6,234 bases of DNA from Candidatus Zixiibacteriota bacterium (GTDB taxonomy: Bacteria; Zixibacteria; MSB-5A5; SM1-73), in the NCBI GenBank assembly GCA_022866585.1, contig JALHUP010000257.1:1-6234 (forward strand), in the 5' to 3' direction. The notes below the pieces were generated by a model that searched no databases, was not told the DNA's origin, and saw only the letters and a program-made list of their open reading frames with translations. Numbering within the stretch: position 1 is the first letter of the stretch; every line of letters begins with the position of its first letter. Positions 5,536 through 6,234 of the stretch are shown here, one piece after another. Position numbers and translations under genes: made by a program.

Positions 5536-5570
5536 CCTCTCCCCTCCGGGGAGAGGGTAGGGTGTGGGGG
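5536..5570. repeat. REP-like CTCTCCCC/GGGGAGAG hairpin with overlapping G-quadruplex motif
   Basis: CCTCTCCCC (5536-5544) and GGGGAGAGG (5548-5556) form a perfect nine-base stem with a three-base loop. The right arm runs into further G tracts, giving four runs (5548-5551, 5555-5557, 5560-5562, 5566-5570) with loops of 3, 2 and 3 bases, a canonical G-quadruplex pattern on the plus strand. From memory, palindromes of this CTCTCCCC...GGGGAGAGGGT type are dispersed in many bacterial genomes, so a REP-like origin is likely. Hairpin and quadruplex share the right arm and cannot form together. Confidence 0.6.
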
Positions 5571-5577
5571 AATTAAT

Positions 5578-5609
5578 CGGAGTAGCGACACTTGTCGCGT
5601 TAAAAAAAG
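5578..5609. repeat. GGAGTAGCGACAC palindromic repeat, copy B
   Basis: This copy matches copy A over its first 18 bases, then lacks two bases (GT). Despite this it still forms a perfect hairpin, GCGACA-CT-TGTCGC (5585-5598). It ends in an A-rich tail, 64 bases before the dehydrogenase start. Confidence 0.7.
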
Positions 5610-5673
5610 CTAATCATAGAAAATAATAAATTTCTGAAATCAAAAACCAACCTCAAAAAAAGGAGAAACAAAA

Positions 5674-6234
5674 ATGGCAGACATAATTGTCAATGACGAA
5701 AGGCTGAAGGAATTCTGCAGCCAGGTCTTTGTGAAATTGGGCGTTCCGGAAAAAGATGCCGAGGTCACCTCGGATGTATTGGTGATGTCGGACTTGAGAG
5801 CAATTCCCTCGCATGGAGTTGCCCGTCTGATGAGATATGTCAACGGGATTCGTGGTGGAACCATACTTCCCAACGTCAAGCCAAAGATTGTAACGGAATC
5901 GGACACTACTGCCGCGATAGATGGGCAGAACGGTTTGGGACAGCCCGCCGGTTATTTTGGAATGAATTTAGCTATCAACAAAGCAAAAAAGATTGGAGCT
6001 GGTTTTGTCACGGTAAGAAATAGCAACCACTATGGAATTGCGGGATACTATTCCATGATGGCATTGAAGGACAACTTAATTGGCATCTCCATGACCAATT
6101 CCGCCCCCTTAGCGGTTCCCACCTTCGGTCGGGATATGATCATCGGGACAAATCCCATTAGCGTGGTCGCCCCTTGCGGCAAGGAAAGACCGTATGTCTT
6201 GGATATGGCAACTACTGTGGTCCCTCGTGGAAAA
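5674..6234 (+). CDS. Ldh2-family malate/lactate dehydrogenase, N-terminal part (3' partial)
   Basis: Translation from the ATG at 5674, eight bases after AAAAGGAG, gives 187 residues that run off the window end without a stop. The family (Ldh2/MDG2: type-2 malate, lactate, ureidoglycolate and sulfolactate dehydrogenases and YiaK-like reductases) is typically 330-360 residues, so about half is shown. Recognisable motifs are SHGVARL at 46-52 (substrate Ser/His/Arg region), an IDGQNGLGQ segment at 82-90, NSNHYGIAGYY at 116-126 with the likely catalytic His119, GTNPI at 158-162, and LDMATTVVPRGK at 176-187. These enzymes are soluble NAD(P)-dependent 2-hydroxyacid dehydrogenases with a fold unlike the Rossmann MDH/LDH. 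The exact substrate cannot be read from the sequence. Its place behind larA suggests it oxidises one enantiomer of the racemised hydroxyacid. No convincing promoter was seen in the repeat-filled spacer, so it may be read from larA. Confidence 0.92.
   Translation, partial: MADIIVNDERLKEFCSQVFVKLGVPEKDAEVTSDVLVMSDLRAIPSHGVARLMRYVNGIRGGTILPNVKPKIVTESDTTAAIDGQNGLGQPAGYFGMNLAINKAKKIGAGFVTVRNSNHYGIAGYYSMMALKDNLIGISMTNSAPLAVPTFGRDMIIGTNPISVVAPCGKERPYVLDMATTVVPRGK

Noticed and set aside
5499..5609. CRISPR array
   Set aside because: There are only two repeat copies, they differ by an indel, and the spacer is itself a palindromic repeat; no cas gene is nearby.
5640..5906. Minus-strand frame of 88 residues opposite the Ldh2 gene start
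   Set aside because: The plus strand carries a good ribosome site and conserved Ldh2 motifs across the same bases.

Overview
The window reads as bacterial chromosome with moderate-to-low GC, clear AGGAGG-type ribosome sites and sigma70-like promoters. The encoded proteins suggest an uncultivated Gram-negative-type lineage: a PEGA-domain protein, a secreted protein with a D-x-N-x-N-G-I-D-D calcium-loop motif, a small Met-rich lipoprotein, and many short palindromic intergenic repeats. An FCB-group or related candidate phylum (Zixibacteria-like) would fit, but that placement is impression from style, not from a marker gene.

Left part (1-2290): the C-terminal part of a PEGA-domain protein with a long charged tail (open at the 5' edge). 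It is followed by a secreted, Lys/Glu-rich protein with one EF-hand-like loop. A convergent minus-strand gene encodes a small probable lipoprotein built of three roughly 28-residue Met-rich repeats. A long hairpin (1744-1797) sits between the convergent genes and probably ends transcription from both sides.

Right part (2290-6234): three plus-strand genes of 2-hydroxyacid metabolism. They are a GlcF/LutA-type iron-sulfur protein (two 4Fe-4S motifs plus two CCG domains), a LarA-family nickel-pincer 2-hydroxyacid racemase with all key residues at canonical positions, and the N-terminal half of an Ldh2/type-2 malate-lactate dehydrogenase (cut by the window end). A plausible scheme is that LarA interconverts the D and L forms of a hydroxyacid, Ldh2 oxidises one enantiomer with NAD(P), and the Fe-S protein passes electrons from a flavin hydroxyacid oxidase that is not in the window. 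No LarB, LarC or LarE cofactor gene and no GlcD-type flavoprotein is present here.

The intergenic spaces on the right are large (344, 330 and 179 bases) and full of palindromes: a compound inverted repeat at 2445-2524, a hairpin at 3957-3981, a two-level nested hairpin in the larA leader (4149-4204), and a composite at 5499-5609. In that last one, two copies of a GGAGTAGCGACAC repeat flank a CTCTCCCC/GGGGAGAG hairpin and a G-quadruplex-type motif. Candidate promoters can be read upstream of four genes. No RNA gene, CRISPR array, transposase or phage gene was seen.
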